Source: Schistosoma mansoni (lineage: Eukaryota; Platyhelminthes; Trematoda; Strigeidida; Schistosomatidae). Taken from it: a stretch of 64,000 bases of DNA. Below, piece after piece: positions 46,283 through 56,110 of the stretch (its first letter is position 1; the number at the start of each line of letters is the position of its first letter). Location: NCBI RefSeq assembly GCF_000237925.1, contig NC_031498.1:14795906-14859905 (forward strand), in the 5' to 3' direction. The translations under genes and the position numbers were made by a program. Under the pieces are notes generated by a model. That model saw only the letters and a list, made by a program, of their open reading frames with translations. It ran no database searches and had not been told where the DNA came from.

Positions 46283-46637
46283 TGTTATATCTAGAGCCTT
46301 GATTCTTAATATGCCGCGAACTACTTGACTACTTGAACGATAGAACCCGCAAACGTCGCAAAAGAGAGAAGACAAAGACTGGTAAGCAGGAAGTTTATTG
46401 CCCCAAACAATGTCAAAATATAGCACAGAAATCTCGTGTATTTATAGTTTTTGGCTGAAAGTAAATTATCATTTAGGTCAACCAATAAGCACATAGGTAT
46501 CAAACTAATCCATCCAATGGGGAAGCTCCACGTTGGCATTTCTAGAACATTCCCCTAGCCGTGATTGGATGGAATGTCTGCGGCTCTTCCTGGGCTTCTT
46601 AGGGCTTCCGAGAGTCTACCGACGGGCCGTCCTTACA
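46283..46637 (-). repeat. 3' LTR of the short Gypsy derivative
   Basis: 355 bases, tgttatatcta to ccttaca. It matches 48522-48876 almost perfectly for the first 315 bases (one difference seen) but differs at about 15 of the last 40. Confidence 0.9.
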
Positions 46638-48496
46638 CCTCCCCCTTTGAAGTCTGTGACGTATGAATTTCTTTTTGGATTTTCTTGAAGCATCGTTGTT
46701 GTTCTCGTTTTTCTGTTCATCACCCTTATTGGCTGCGCGCTCTCACTCTTAAGTTTTTCTAGTCGTTGGTTGCGGCCTTCTTTCGGGCCTTTCTCCACCA
46801 GAATGTGGAACGGTACTTGTGTGTCTACTGCTGCTGTCCTATGATCCCTTTTTATCTGATTCATATGTCTGGTACATTTTCCGTCCCTTCCACGGACTAA
46901 ATAAAGTACTTTCCCGATACGCCGTACTATGACACCTGGTTCCCATTTCTGACCGTCTTGATACTTTACAAGTACCTTTTCGCCGCGGTCGTTCGTCTGA
47001 TACTCTTGTACAGGTTTTCTTCTTTTCTTGGGTGGCGATTTTTTTTCAAATATCCATGGGTTCTTTGCCTGAACTTCTGATTCACCTTCTCCTGCGGCAA
47101 TGAGTACATCTTCTCCATGTTTTGCCTGGGGACCGATCAACCTTGAGAGTGCATCAGATCTCACCGGACTACATATATGATTAATTGGCTGGTTAGCCAA
47201 CTGCAACATTTCTATTAGGTCAAGACCAAGCAAATCTAGTCCTGGGCTTTCAGTGAGATATACTTTCACATTCTTCTGTACATTCCCTTTTTTAACTGGG
47301 CAGCATATCTCTCCAGCAATATTTACCTTCTCTCCAGATGCACTGTGTGCTAACTGGGTTGTAGGGAGCACCGAGGGTTTGCCAATATGACTCCATGTTT
47401 TGCGGCTGATCAGTGAAATATCTGAAGCAGTGTCAAGCTGTAGACGGGCACGGCGTCCATTAATCTCTAAGGTCACATATTTTCTTCGATTATGTTCTGT
47501 GCTGGTATGTGCTACCATTATTCTATTGGTTGATGAACAGTTTTTACGTCTTCGGTAATGAACACTCGATGAGCGACGGTGCATCTTCTTCTTACAACAT
47601 GTTTCTTTATGTCCTTTGAGCTGACATCTAGTGCACCGGTAGTTTTTGTATGGGCAGAACCTTTTGTAATGCAGCTCTCCGCAAAACCAACATGCGGATG
47701 GAGGCTTCTTAATGGTTGTGTTCTGCTTTTGCATATAGGAATCTTTCTTCCCACTTACTGCCTGTACATAAGGTAGTCGACCATTATTTTCTACCATTGA
47801 AGTGTCATGCTTCAAGTTCACCAGATGCTGACATTCAGTAGTCACCTCTTGAAGGGTGATATTTGGGCACTGTTCAATTTTGCTTAGAATTCTGGTTCTA
47901 ATGTCGGCGTCTTCTGAAGATTGTAAGCTGCATACGAAAACAAGACATTTGAATTGGTCTTCTGTCATTGCTGATAGTTTAAAGCGCTCACATTCGCGAT
48001 TTATTATGCTAGCATGTTGCACCCAGTCATCATTGCCGGCTTTTACTATTTTCAAGCACTGATATCGAATATTGAACAAGGAAGACTGTTCACCGAAAAT
48101 TTGCGACAAAATTTTAACTGTTTCTTCGAATGAAATGTCTCTTGGGTTCTTGGGCAGAATGTAATTAGTATATCGTTCATGTTCAATGGTACCCAGCTTT
48201 CGTAGTAGCACCCTGACCTTGGCGGCATCATCAAAAGTTTCTAGGTCGACATTAAATACATCTTCATATTTCTTGTACCAAGATTCGAATGTTACACCAG
48301 CAACACCATCAAAATGAAATTCGTGAATGGAATCAATGATACAATCAGCATGCGATTTGGCAGAAACATCTGTAAGTCCATTCTTATTGAGGTTCATCTG
48401 CTGGGTTAGTTTTTCGAGTATGCGCATCTGGAATTGTTCAAGCCGTTTTTCATGGCGCTCTAGAAAAGCTTCAAATTGGTCAAAGGTAATAGACAT
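46616..48496 (-). CDS. gag: gag/protease-like frame of the short Gypsy derivative
   Basis: A 626-aa open frame. Residues 1-240 are a gag capsid-like region (FESWYKKYEDVF, RYTNYILPKNPRDI, LSKIEQCPNITL). Two zinc knuckles follow near 270-300 (CWFCGELHYKRFC and CTRCQLKGHKETC). A basic stretch precedes an aspartic-protease-like region (LQLDTASDISLISRKTW near 355), in which DTAS stands for the usual DTGA/DTGS. The end carries QKWEPGVIVRRIGKVLYLV, like the tail after an integrase core. The frame runs into the 3' LTR by about 20 bases. Mag-type Gypsy affinity is an inference from the tandem knuckles. Confidence 0.8.
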   Translation of the reverse strand: MSITFDQFEAFLERHEKRLEQFQMRILEKLTQQMNLNKNGLTDVSAKSHADCIIDSIHEFHFDGVAGVTFESWYKKYEDVFNVDLETFDDAAKVRVLLRKLGTIEHERYTNYILPKNPRDISFEETVKILSQIFGEQSSLFNIRYQCLKIVKAGNDDWVQHASIINRECERFKLSAMTEDQFKCLVFVCSLQSSEDADIRTRILSKIEQCPNITLQEVTTECQHLVNLKHDTSMVENNGRLPYVQAVSGKKDSYMQKQNTTIKKPPSACWFCGELHYKRFCPYKNYRCTRCQLKGHKETCCKKKMHRRSSSVHYRRRKNCSSTNRIMVAHTSTEHNRRKYVTLEINGRRARLQLDTASDISLISRKTWSHIGKPSVLPTTQLAHSASGEKVNIAGEICCPVKKGNVQKNVKVYLTESPGLDLLGLDLIEMLQLANQPINHICSPVRSDALSRLIGPQAKHGEDVLIAAGEGESEVQAKNPWIFEKKSPPKKRRKPVQEYQTNDRGEKVLVKYQDGQKWEPGVIVRRIGKVLYLVRGRDGKCTRHMNQIKRDHRTAAVDTQVPFHILVEKGPKEGRNQRLEKLKSESAQPIRVMNRKTRTTTMLQENPKRNSYVTDFKGGGVRTARR

Positions 48497-48521
48497 CTTG
48501 ATAAATTAACCCGTCGCCAGT

Positions 48522-48876
48522 TGTTATATCTAGAGCCTTGATTCTTAATATGCCGCGAACTACTTGACTACTTGAACGATAGAACCCGCAAACGTCGCAA
48601 AAGAGAGAAGACAAAGACTGGTAAGCAGGAAGTTTATTGCCCCAAACAATGTCAAAATATAGCACAGAAATCTCGTGTATTTATAGTTTTTGGCTGAAAG
48701 TAAATTATCATTTAGGTCAACCAATAAGCACATAGGTATCAAACTAATCCATCCAATGGGGAAGCTCCACGTTGGCATTTCTAGAACATTCCCCTAGCCC
48801 TGATTGGATGGAATGTCTGCGGCTCTTCCTGGGCTTCCTAGAGCCTCCTCGACTTCACCTGTAGACCATCCTCACA
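48522..48876 (-). repeat. 5' LTR of the short Gypsy derivative
   Basis: 355 bases, tgttatatcta to cctcaca, next to the primer-binding-site-like stretch (about 48511-48520, read on the minus strand). A small minus-strand ORF is shared with the other LTR and is incidental. Confidence 0.9.
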
Positions 48877-49187
48877 ACAATATACAGAACTGATGTTGAA
48901 CTACTAATCAGTTGATTTTAGTCTAAACTATTTGGTAAGTCTGCTACTGGAAATGCTTATTGCTGACTTCCTAATGATTGTAGTTACGTGATCCAGAAGT
49001 AACTAATTTGTATATCTGTAAGCGATTAGTACAACTAATGATGACATTAGTTCAATATGTTCCAAACTATTGGCAGTATTACGTGCTTTCATTCCAGAGA
49101 ATACACCAATATCAAAAGCATCCCTTTAAGCTACAAATCTTTTGTATAATTTTAAACTATATTTAAATGTAATTCGTTTATTTATAG

Positions 49188-49306
49188 TTATCAAATTCGT
49201 GCAAATTCGAGATCATGAAAGTAATGGTGAATCTGAAGCTGTTGAACGAATAGCTCCTCTTCAGCAACGTTACGTTATTTGTCAAGAAGTTAATCCTCAT
49301 CCAAAG
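49188..49306 (+). CDS. Host gene 1, penultimate exon
   Basis: A 119-base exon with acceptor tttatag before 49188 and donor AAAG|gtaagt after 49306. With one base from the preceding exon it reads VIKFVQIRDHESNGESEA, then RIAPLQQRYVICQEVNPHPK, ending in phase 0. Both splice sites match consensus well and the donor is strong. The sequence is not related to any retroelement in the window, and base use is that of a schistosome coding exon. No domain is recognised. Confidence 0.75.
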
Positions 49307-49858
49307 GTAAGTATACTTTTTTACTTCTGTTGTGTAGTAGTTCATTGAATTTTCAATCTTGGATTCATAAGATCTTAGTTGTAACGTAAAAAATGTCATG
49401 GATCTTCTCATTGTCAGTCACATTGTATCTGGCGAAGTTTCTATGTCATGCCTTCCTTTGAATTTTAGATTGGCTAGTATATAGGTTGTGTAATAATTAG
49501 TGAAACACTTTACGATATTCGTGTTTCGAAATTGAATAACAGAGAGCGAATCACTATTAATAACAATGTATGTAGTGACATATTTTATTTACTCTATAAA
49601 GAATGGAATTGCACTGGTTACGAGACGTTAGAAATTTAATTTTTTTACTTACCGGGATATTACAGATAGATGATTAGTTTTGTTATTGACAATTTACCCA
49701 GTGTTTCTGTCTATTTGAAATAATCAAATCATACACTGGTAATATTAACTACAAACTAAGCATTTAACTTTATATATACTATCTGATCAAATTGGTTTCA
49801 GATAGTTTATATTACTTATGCCATTACTTGTTTCTTACTTTATCCTTTTTTTTTACAG

Positions 49859-49903
49859 AGATCAACTGCTGGTAAATTTAGACTGAAATTTAAGAAACTT
49901 TAA
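49859..49903 (+). CDS. Host gene 1, terminal exon
   Basis: A strong acceptor (cctttttttttttacag) precedes 49859. In the phase left by the previous exon it reads RSTAGKFRLKFKKL and then stops (TAA at 49901-49903). A short, basic C-terminus follows an acidic middle region. A poly(A) signal lies 16 bases after the stop. Confidence 0.75.
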   Translation, partial: RSTAGKFRLKFKKL

Positions 49904-49918
49904 ATTTTATCATTTCAG

Positions 49919-49924
49919 AATAAA
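49919..49924 (+). terminator. Poly(A) signal of host gene 1
   Basis: AATAAA shortly after the stop codon at 49901-49903. The implied 3' UTR is very short; a later signal could be used instead. Confidence 0.5.
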
Positions 49925-50111
49925 GTCTGTATAGTTCTTCAATTTCTCGTTGGTTTTTCTTAATGAATTATTTTTGAATATTTTTGATTTTCAACCATGT
50001 ATTTAAAAAAAGCATGAAAATTTAATTGTATAAGGTTTAATTTACCGTAAAATATATTAATTTTTTTCAAATTGATTTGACAATATTTTTTTTGTAAAAT
50101 ACTTTTAAAAG

Positions 50112-50215
50112 TATTTTCATAGTTGAAATCATGGGTCAATTGAGGCTAGACCACCATCGAAAACCTGGAAGCACTGGATGGCCGTTTCGTCCTATTATGG
50201 GACTTCTCAGCATTG
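50112..50215 (+). repeat. SINE-like repeat, left arm of an inverted pair at a gap
   Basis: It reads gttgaaatcatgggtcaatt, gaccaccatcgaaaacctgg, agcactggatggccgtttcg, then cctattatgggac. The reverse complement of 50549-50628 matches it over about 80 bases. It belongs to the same family as the SINE body at 21195-21488. It runs into the N gap. Confidence 0.8.
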
Positions 50216-50415
50216 NNNNNNNNNNNNNNNNNNNNNNNNNNNNNNNNNNNNNNNNNNNNNNNNNNNNNNNNNNNNNNNNNNNNNNNNNNNNNNNNNNNNN
50301 NNNNNNNNNNNNNNNNNNNNNNNNNNNNNNNNNNNNNNNNNNNNNNNNNNNNNNNNNNNNNNNNNNNNNNNNNNNNNNNNNNNNNNNNNNNNNNNNNNNN
50401 NNNNNNNNNNNNNNN
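50216..50415. other. Assembly gap (200 N)
   Basis: A run of exactly 200 N between the arms of an inverted repeat and directly before a C-rich tract. Confidence 0.99.
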
Positions 50416-50463
50416 CGCCCACCCGCCCCCACCCCCCGACCCGATTCCCCCCCCCCCCTCGCT

Positions 50464-50511
<48 letters not shown>
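50416..50511. repeat. C-rich tract with a 47-base C homopolymer
   Basis: Almost only C on the plus strand, ending in an unbroken C run at 50465-50511. It is out of character with this AT-rich genome and sits at a gap edge, so a sequencing or assembly artefact is likely. The poly-Pro reading frames across it are not genes. Confidence 0.85.
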
Positions 50512-50514
<3 letters not shown>

Positions 50515-50548
50515 CTTTACACTCTAGAGTACCCAGCAGTGCGCATCC

Positions 50549-50628
50549 ACGAAACGGCCGTCCAGTGCTTCCAGGTTTTCAATGGTGGTCTAGCTTCAAT
50601 TGACCCATGATTTCAACTATGAAAATGC
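50549..50628 (-). repeat. SINE-like repeat, right arm of an inverted pair
   Basis: Inverted copy of 50112-50190 (cgaaacggccgtccagtgct, ggttttcaatggtggtctag, ttgacccatgatttcaacta). Directly left of it, gcagtgcgcatccacga is in the forward sense of the same family, so the sequence folds back within the element. Confidence 0.8.
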
Positions 50629-51889
50629 TAAATTCTCCACAAAACCCCCTCTGAACTTTTAAAAGTAACAAATGATGTCATAGTGTTCAGTCGGAGAAAT
50701 AAAACTGTTACGTCGCGAAATATTGCGTATTGCGATAAGACTACACGAAATTCTACCGATTGATCAAATTCAGATATCCTAGTACGACCCCAATACTGTT
50801 CCCCAACCTCCAGTAAATCAGAATACAGCCGCTAAATAAGAATTGTTTATGGGGTCAGAAGCAGGTCAAAAATGATTTACAGACAATGCATATTTATACA
50901 GTTAAGATGACTATGAACAGTAACCAATGGAAAGAAAGGACACGTAAAGGTTATAATTAGGACAACTCAAAATTGACCAATAGGAAAACGACACGTGAAA
51001 GTCATAGTTAGGACAACTGTAAATAATGACCAATAGGAAATAACATGTGAAATATGTGGAAAGTCTAAAAACATACCACTTTACGTTCGAGATAATTTTT
51101 GGGATATTCCTGTGAATATCCTAACAGAAACATAATTAAGTTTGAATTATGTATATATTTTGTAGGTAATTAGTGAATATCCCAATACAGAGTATGAAGT
51201 TATGAGTAAATTTTTACGATTTACCAAAACATGAGCACATTTTCTTCATCTACTACACTAGATAAATCATTACGGTGATTAAACTATGTATTTCTCAATT
51301 CTTACATTGACAAAAATAGTTATACATCGATATACTTTTAAATCTCATAATTTTGATTAAATTCCACATAAAATTTCTTTTAACATTTTTAAACTTGGTT
51401 CATAATGAGATATAATCAGAATAAGCAAACATAAAGATTTGTGGGATTAAGGGAATTTGTTTTACTTTATTGTCACTCTTCAGCCGTAAATAGTTTAAAG
51501 TGTACATGAAATTATATTTAAAATAATCTAAGCGACTGAAATATAAATAATTACGCTTCGTCCAACAAACTTGTCTGGGCTTCTTCAGGATAATAATCGA
51601 AATCAAAACAATACAATTACTTTAATTTCAATCGCCGTGATTATTTCAAATATAATTTTCATATATGATGGCTTCTTTTTACTCGGCGCCCAATTTTTGT
51701 CGAACTATTCGTTCTAATGTTAACGAATATTCGTATATAAACATAAAATTGGTTAAATTAGAATGCACATTTGCTGTTAAGGAAAATAAACAATGAATCT
51801 CAATGAAACAATAACAGCTAGGCGATACAAGCTTTACACTGGATCAGGCAGTGCGCTATCAAGTTTTATAATAATAACTGATAAGGGAT
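50629..51889. other. Unassigned stretch
   Basis: About 1.3 kb, very AT-rich, with no gene or element recognised. Near-repeats of gaccaatagg(a)aa and cacgtgaaa occur around 50920-51060 (three imperfect units of about 50-60 bases). Confidence 0.4.
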
Positions 51890-52340
51890 ATATACTAATG
51901 AAGATTAAATTACGGGTAACTTCTGGGAACTATTAATGGACCAATATTATATATATTTCTATTTTATAACTGTTCAGTAACTAGATTATGTATATCTATA
52001 TTCCTCTTAATATAAGCTTCATTTTGACCCATAGATTATTGTTGTACGATTTACTGTTCTTAAATTATGTTCAGTTTATTAATTACTGTCCCCCACATTC
52101 GTAGCCACATTTGGCTTGATGTTGTACAAATATTATTTTCTGTTTTATGGTGTAATGCGGTCTGTTTGGCTGGTATGTAAACTAAGTATGTTTGAAATAA
52201 ACGATTCGCATAGTGGAAGTTGTTATTGGCGTTCTGGACTCGATTGGAAGGGCTAGGAGAACAAAGGAACATTAAGGACGCTAGGCTGCTCATATCAGTT
52301 GAACGTCATTGATTTGGTAGGTTGTTAAGATTAGTAAAGT
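51890..52340 (+). repeat. Diverged LTR fragment of the second LTR family
   Basis: It aligns with 16280-16700 (tgtatatctatattcctctt, ccccacattcgtagcca, gttgtacaaatattattttc, gttctggactcg) in the same direction but is more diverged. The borders are unclear and I see no target duplication. No internal element sequence is adjacent. Confidence 0.65.
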
Positions 52341-53136
52341 CGTATTTCGATTGGTGGATAATTCACATGATAAAAGCCGGACATAAAATCAATAACGAAT
52401 TAGCATACGTCCTATTTTTGATAAAGTCAACAGTTTGCAACTTTCTAAGCACGATAGGTAGTCAAATAACTCTCATCCTGCTAAAGTAATCTGAATTGGT
52501 GAGACCAATTACTAATGTTTCATTCACAGGAGAGACCTGAACTAACAACTTGAGCATGCATTATAATCGAGCTTTAAATTCACTACCGAATTATGTGCAC
52601 CTTGTTAAGATATACGGTCAAGCATATATACTTCATTACATGCATTCCGTAAGTGTATACGAATCTAGGAAAACTGAGAAAATATATAAACTAAAGGTAG
52701 CGAAATACTCTGCCCATAAAATTCGAACGAAACACGAAATGATAAGGTACCTGGTGAGTCTGGGTTCTGAAGTGATTCAGAGGTGTTTTGAGAAATCAAA
52801 ACAGATGAAACATGTATGCTATCACAAATAGAGGCCGGTGTATTTTGAGAAGAACGAAATTAGTGTACCTTGCATTTTGTGAAAAAGGTTTGTACGCTGA
52901 CTCACGCACTGTAATGAACTGTTATTTGCAACTCTTCAACCAGTCACCACGTAGAACCTGTACGTGTGTATATCGGTTCAAGTTGCCATAGCCCAGAGAG
53001 GCAAAGTTGTCAGGCCAAATTCCAAAGTATTAGAAGTAGTAACAGTATCAGTCGTAATGGGAAAGATTAAGCATTGAAGGTAGGGCTCAAAAAGAACATA
53101 TAATTTGGTAAAATAAAAACAAAAGTTATAAGGAAT
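52341..53136. other. Unassigned stretch
   Basis: About 0.8 kb. A 93-aa plus frame at 52550-52831 is Lys/Tyr/His-rich with no known domain, and no splice or promoter context supports it as a gene. Confidence 0.35.
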
Positions 53137-54040
53137 TTAGGATCTCAGGATTTGGAGAGAAGAGAAAGAACGGACTAACCTTTGCCATTGCAAACGGTTT
53201 CGAGTTATGTCACTCAAAATCTCTAACCATTGGTGACTAAAATCACGCGGACCCCAACCAAGTAGTCTACACCCATTAATATGACCAAGTCCAATTGTCA
53301 GTGACTTAATGGACAGATGCAATGTTTCGGTCTGGTCCCTCTCCGTAACTTTTTTCCAGCCTGCTCCTGCATCAGAAAGCATAGCCCGGCGAATTAAGAG
53401 GTGGTTGGGTATACGTAACACATCCCAACCACCTCAGTCGATGAAGATTTACTATTTCATCAATCGGTTTACCATCTATGCCTAGTACTCTATACCTAAC
53501 TTAGACATTGCTTACTGGGTGGTTCAGAAACCCATGAGCAATGCTTCGAAGACACCTATTATCGAATGCCAGTAAACTACGAATATCCTCTACTCTAAGT
53601 GACCATGTTCCACATCCACAAAGTAGAATCGAGTGAACTGTTCAGCAGTAAACTTGTCCTTTGATTGATAAACGAGTATCTCGTCCACTCCACAAGTTGG
53701 CGAAATCCAATCGAGACTTGAGACACCATATCATCAGTACTGATGAGACTCCGATTATACGTGAAGCGGTCGGTGCGTTCAGTTGTTTCACTTCCTATCA
53801 CTAATTCAGGCAATGACGCAAGCCAATCCTGAAGTAATATTTTACATTTGAACGGACAAAACCGCATCTGAAGCATGGCCATATTGTTGCTTAAAATGAT
53901 CAGAAAACTGAATTTTATCAGCGTCTTCGCCAAAGAGAACTATATCTGCGTATTTGAAGTCAACAAGTGAATCTCCTGGTAGAAGATCAATTCCTGAAAA
54001 GTCAGACAGGATGGATATCATTTATGTAGTTGACTAACTT
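53137..54040 (-). mobile_element. RTE-like LINE fragment, RT end (SR3/Perere-3-like)
   Basis: On the minus strand it reads LLPGDSLVDFKYADIVLFGEDADK (split here as LLPGDSLVDF and KYADIVLFGEDADK), RFCPFKCKILLQDW, and, after a stretch in another frame, RIPNHLLIRRAML, GAGWKKVTERDQTETLH and CRLLGWGPRDFSHQWLE. These are the palm and C-terminal domain of a schistosome non-LTR RT family distinct from SR2. The active-site box reads YAD-I where YADDIVLF is expected, so one catalytic Asp codon is missing. Frame changes are present; the copy is 5'-truncated. Confidence 0.75.
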
Positions 54041-55795
54041 TTTCTGGTTGTTCCAGTAGGACGCACAAAAACACATGCTCGAGCTAGAGCATGATCCGAT
54101 TCAGATCATGTGCTCCAAAATGAGCTACAGTCTTCAGTCGAGCCACTGCAATGATGATCAATGGCAATGTGATCTATATGAGTCCATCGATGATACTATT
54201 GTAGAGGTTGCCATGTCAAACGATGTTTCTCCTTATGTTTCAAGTTGGTTTTTGCTCGGTTTAGTCATGACGATAGGAAGGCTCGGTTACCACATCAAGA
54301 TAGCAGCTACGGTCGGGTTTGCAACGCTTAATTTCATTCTGAAGATTTCGCAATTTTACGGCAAATATTCTTTTTCGTTATATGAAAAAGGATAACAGTT
54401 GGTCAAGAAGGTTCTTAAATTATCCTATCTTCAATTATAAACTGATGTTTCTTCATTTATGGAAGTCATTCTAAAACTTATATCACAGTTTCATAGGAAG
54501 GATACCAGGAAATAAGTAAACGAGTGAATAGAATGTCATTTATTAACAACAGTAAGAAAATCCAATTATACAATTAGCGTTTTATTTACGCACTGCGGAT
54601 TTATACACGTGTACTTTTTCCATAGTGTGGTTATAAAAAAAGCATAAATAAATCTAAAATAGTTAGAAACGACCGAAACAAATTGTTTCAGGATATGTGT
54701 GTATTTTTTACAACATAACATATACAAATATAGAAAAAGATCATGTAGACTTCAGAACGTTGCACATTTCCTATAGAAGCAATATATTGGGATGATAGGT
54801 TTCTTCACATGCCTTTAAGTGTTTACAGCTCCAAAAAACGGTTTGTTGAGCAGAAATACTAACATTTATTTATATATTTACAAAAATTAGTTGTTTTACT
54901 AGGTTTGTTTTTTAAAAAGAAGTTCCCTTGAAAAAAACGAGGTCAAGCAGAGAACAAAAATAAAAAGGAAATAAAATGTGAAGAAAAATCAGAGAACGTT
55001 AAAACAGTAATAACTCTAATACAACTGGAAGGACACGTTAGTTTCTCTGAGCTTCTGCGATACACAGCAGGGAAGAGTTAAGGTTAGTGCGAGCGTATTC
55101 ACATACATAGATCAATTTAGTTAAGATGTAATGAAAAGATCTGAAAAGAAATAAATCATTAAGAAGATAACTATAGTACCGAAGTATATAAAATTTCTAT
55201 CGCATCTTAAATATAACAAATGGCACATTCCTATAATCCAAAGATAAGACATTCTATCTTAATCATAGATGTCAAGCTTGTGTAGTTTGTTACTGAGTAG
55301 CGAATTACTCAAATCTTATCAATTGAAGTAACAGGAGTTTAGCGTAACTTGCTGATTTCATTTTTGAGCAACCAGGTAGTACTAGCATTTTTTAAAGGTT
55401 GACCTGTGTTTATAAGCATAAAATGTCAACTTTAATTTTATTTGATGAGTGAAGTATTTTGCTACTCACCTATAATAAGTAGTATTATTTATTTTGGATA
55501 ATGTAATGAGAAAACGGTTATCAGAATAGTCGTGCAGTAGCGTGACACATTTCGCACATATACTTCTTAAGAACACTTGTATATAAAAAATAAACGGTCA
55601 GCTAGACAAGTGGAAGGTACGAGGAAACAAGAATAATAAGGAAACAGTATGAAACAAACCACGCTGGACAGTGAATCAGTATCATAGATGTTGGAAGAAA
55701 AATGTTTTTTTAATACTCAAGAGAGGGCTTGGATTTTCATATGGTCAAGGCCTCAGTAAACATTAGTATATACCCTAGACATCTTTTTTGCAGAA
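54041..55795. other. Unassigned stretch with one 106-aa frame
   Basis: About 1.75 kb. A plus frame at 54075-54395 (106 aa) has a central hydrophobic stretch (SSWFLLGLVMTIG) but no recognised domain. It lies next to a dead LINE and has no clear splice context, so I do not call it a gene. The remainder is AT-rich and featureless. Confidence 0.35.
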
Positions 55796-56110
55796 CCACA
55801 AAAGCTTAATTCTGATCAATTATATGACCTGTTTCAACTATGTGTCTAGCAGTGGAGGAAGTTGAATGTTTGTCATCTACTCCTGTTGGGTTATTTGGCT
55901 TGATTTGTTTCTGTGGCCATTTAGATACATGCTCCGATACTCTGACTTGCAATGTATGTAAAGCCACACACATATGCAAAGTGATAGACACCGTGGGACA
56001 TTTAAATGTTTGAGCTTTTGGTAAAGGATGGATTTTGTTTTTTCAATGATAATGACCTTTGCCGTATAATACTGAGATAACAGATCAGATAATTTTCTTC
56101 TCATTACATT
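55796..56110 (-). mobile_element. Penelope-like element fragment
   Basis: Minus-strand reading gives KLSDLLSQYY, IIEKTKSILYQKLKHLNVPRC and, in another frame, TLQVRVSEHVSKWPQKQI and SSTARHIVETGHIID. These are the sequences around the GIY-YIG endonuclease of Penelope-like RTs. The core GIY-YIG segment itself is not readable between CVALH and TLQVRV and seems lost. It is a short, decayed fragment in the opposite orientation to 45048-45460. Confidence 0.65.

Larger units (their letters stand above)
46283..48876 (-). mobile_element. Short Ty3/Gypsy derivative with two LTRs
   Basis: A 2.6-kb element on the minus strand, bounded by 355-bp LTRs (46283-46637 and 48522-48876) and a 5-bp duplication acaat (46278-46282 and 48877-48881). 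It has a primer-binding-site-like TGGCGACGGG next to the 5' LTR and a polypurine tract (AAAGGGGGAGG) next to the 3' LTR. It holds a single 626-codon frame with gag-like and protease-like parts and a short integrase-tail-like end. RT, RNase H and integrase core are not seen, so it would depend on a helper element. It looks recent. It sits antisense in an intron of host gene 1. Confidence 0.9.

Noticed and set aside
46321-48778. Identical 72-aa ORFs at 46321-46539 and 48560-48778
   Set aside because: They lie in the two LTRs of one element and are duplicated with them; no evidence of a protein.
50131-50603. Proline-rich frames across the gap and C-tract
   Set aside because: They are produced by N and by a probable C-homopolymer artefact.
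54075-54395. 106-aa plus-strand frame with a hydrophobic stretch
   Set aside because: No known domain, no splice or promoter context, and adjacent to a dead LINE.
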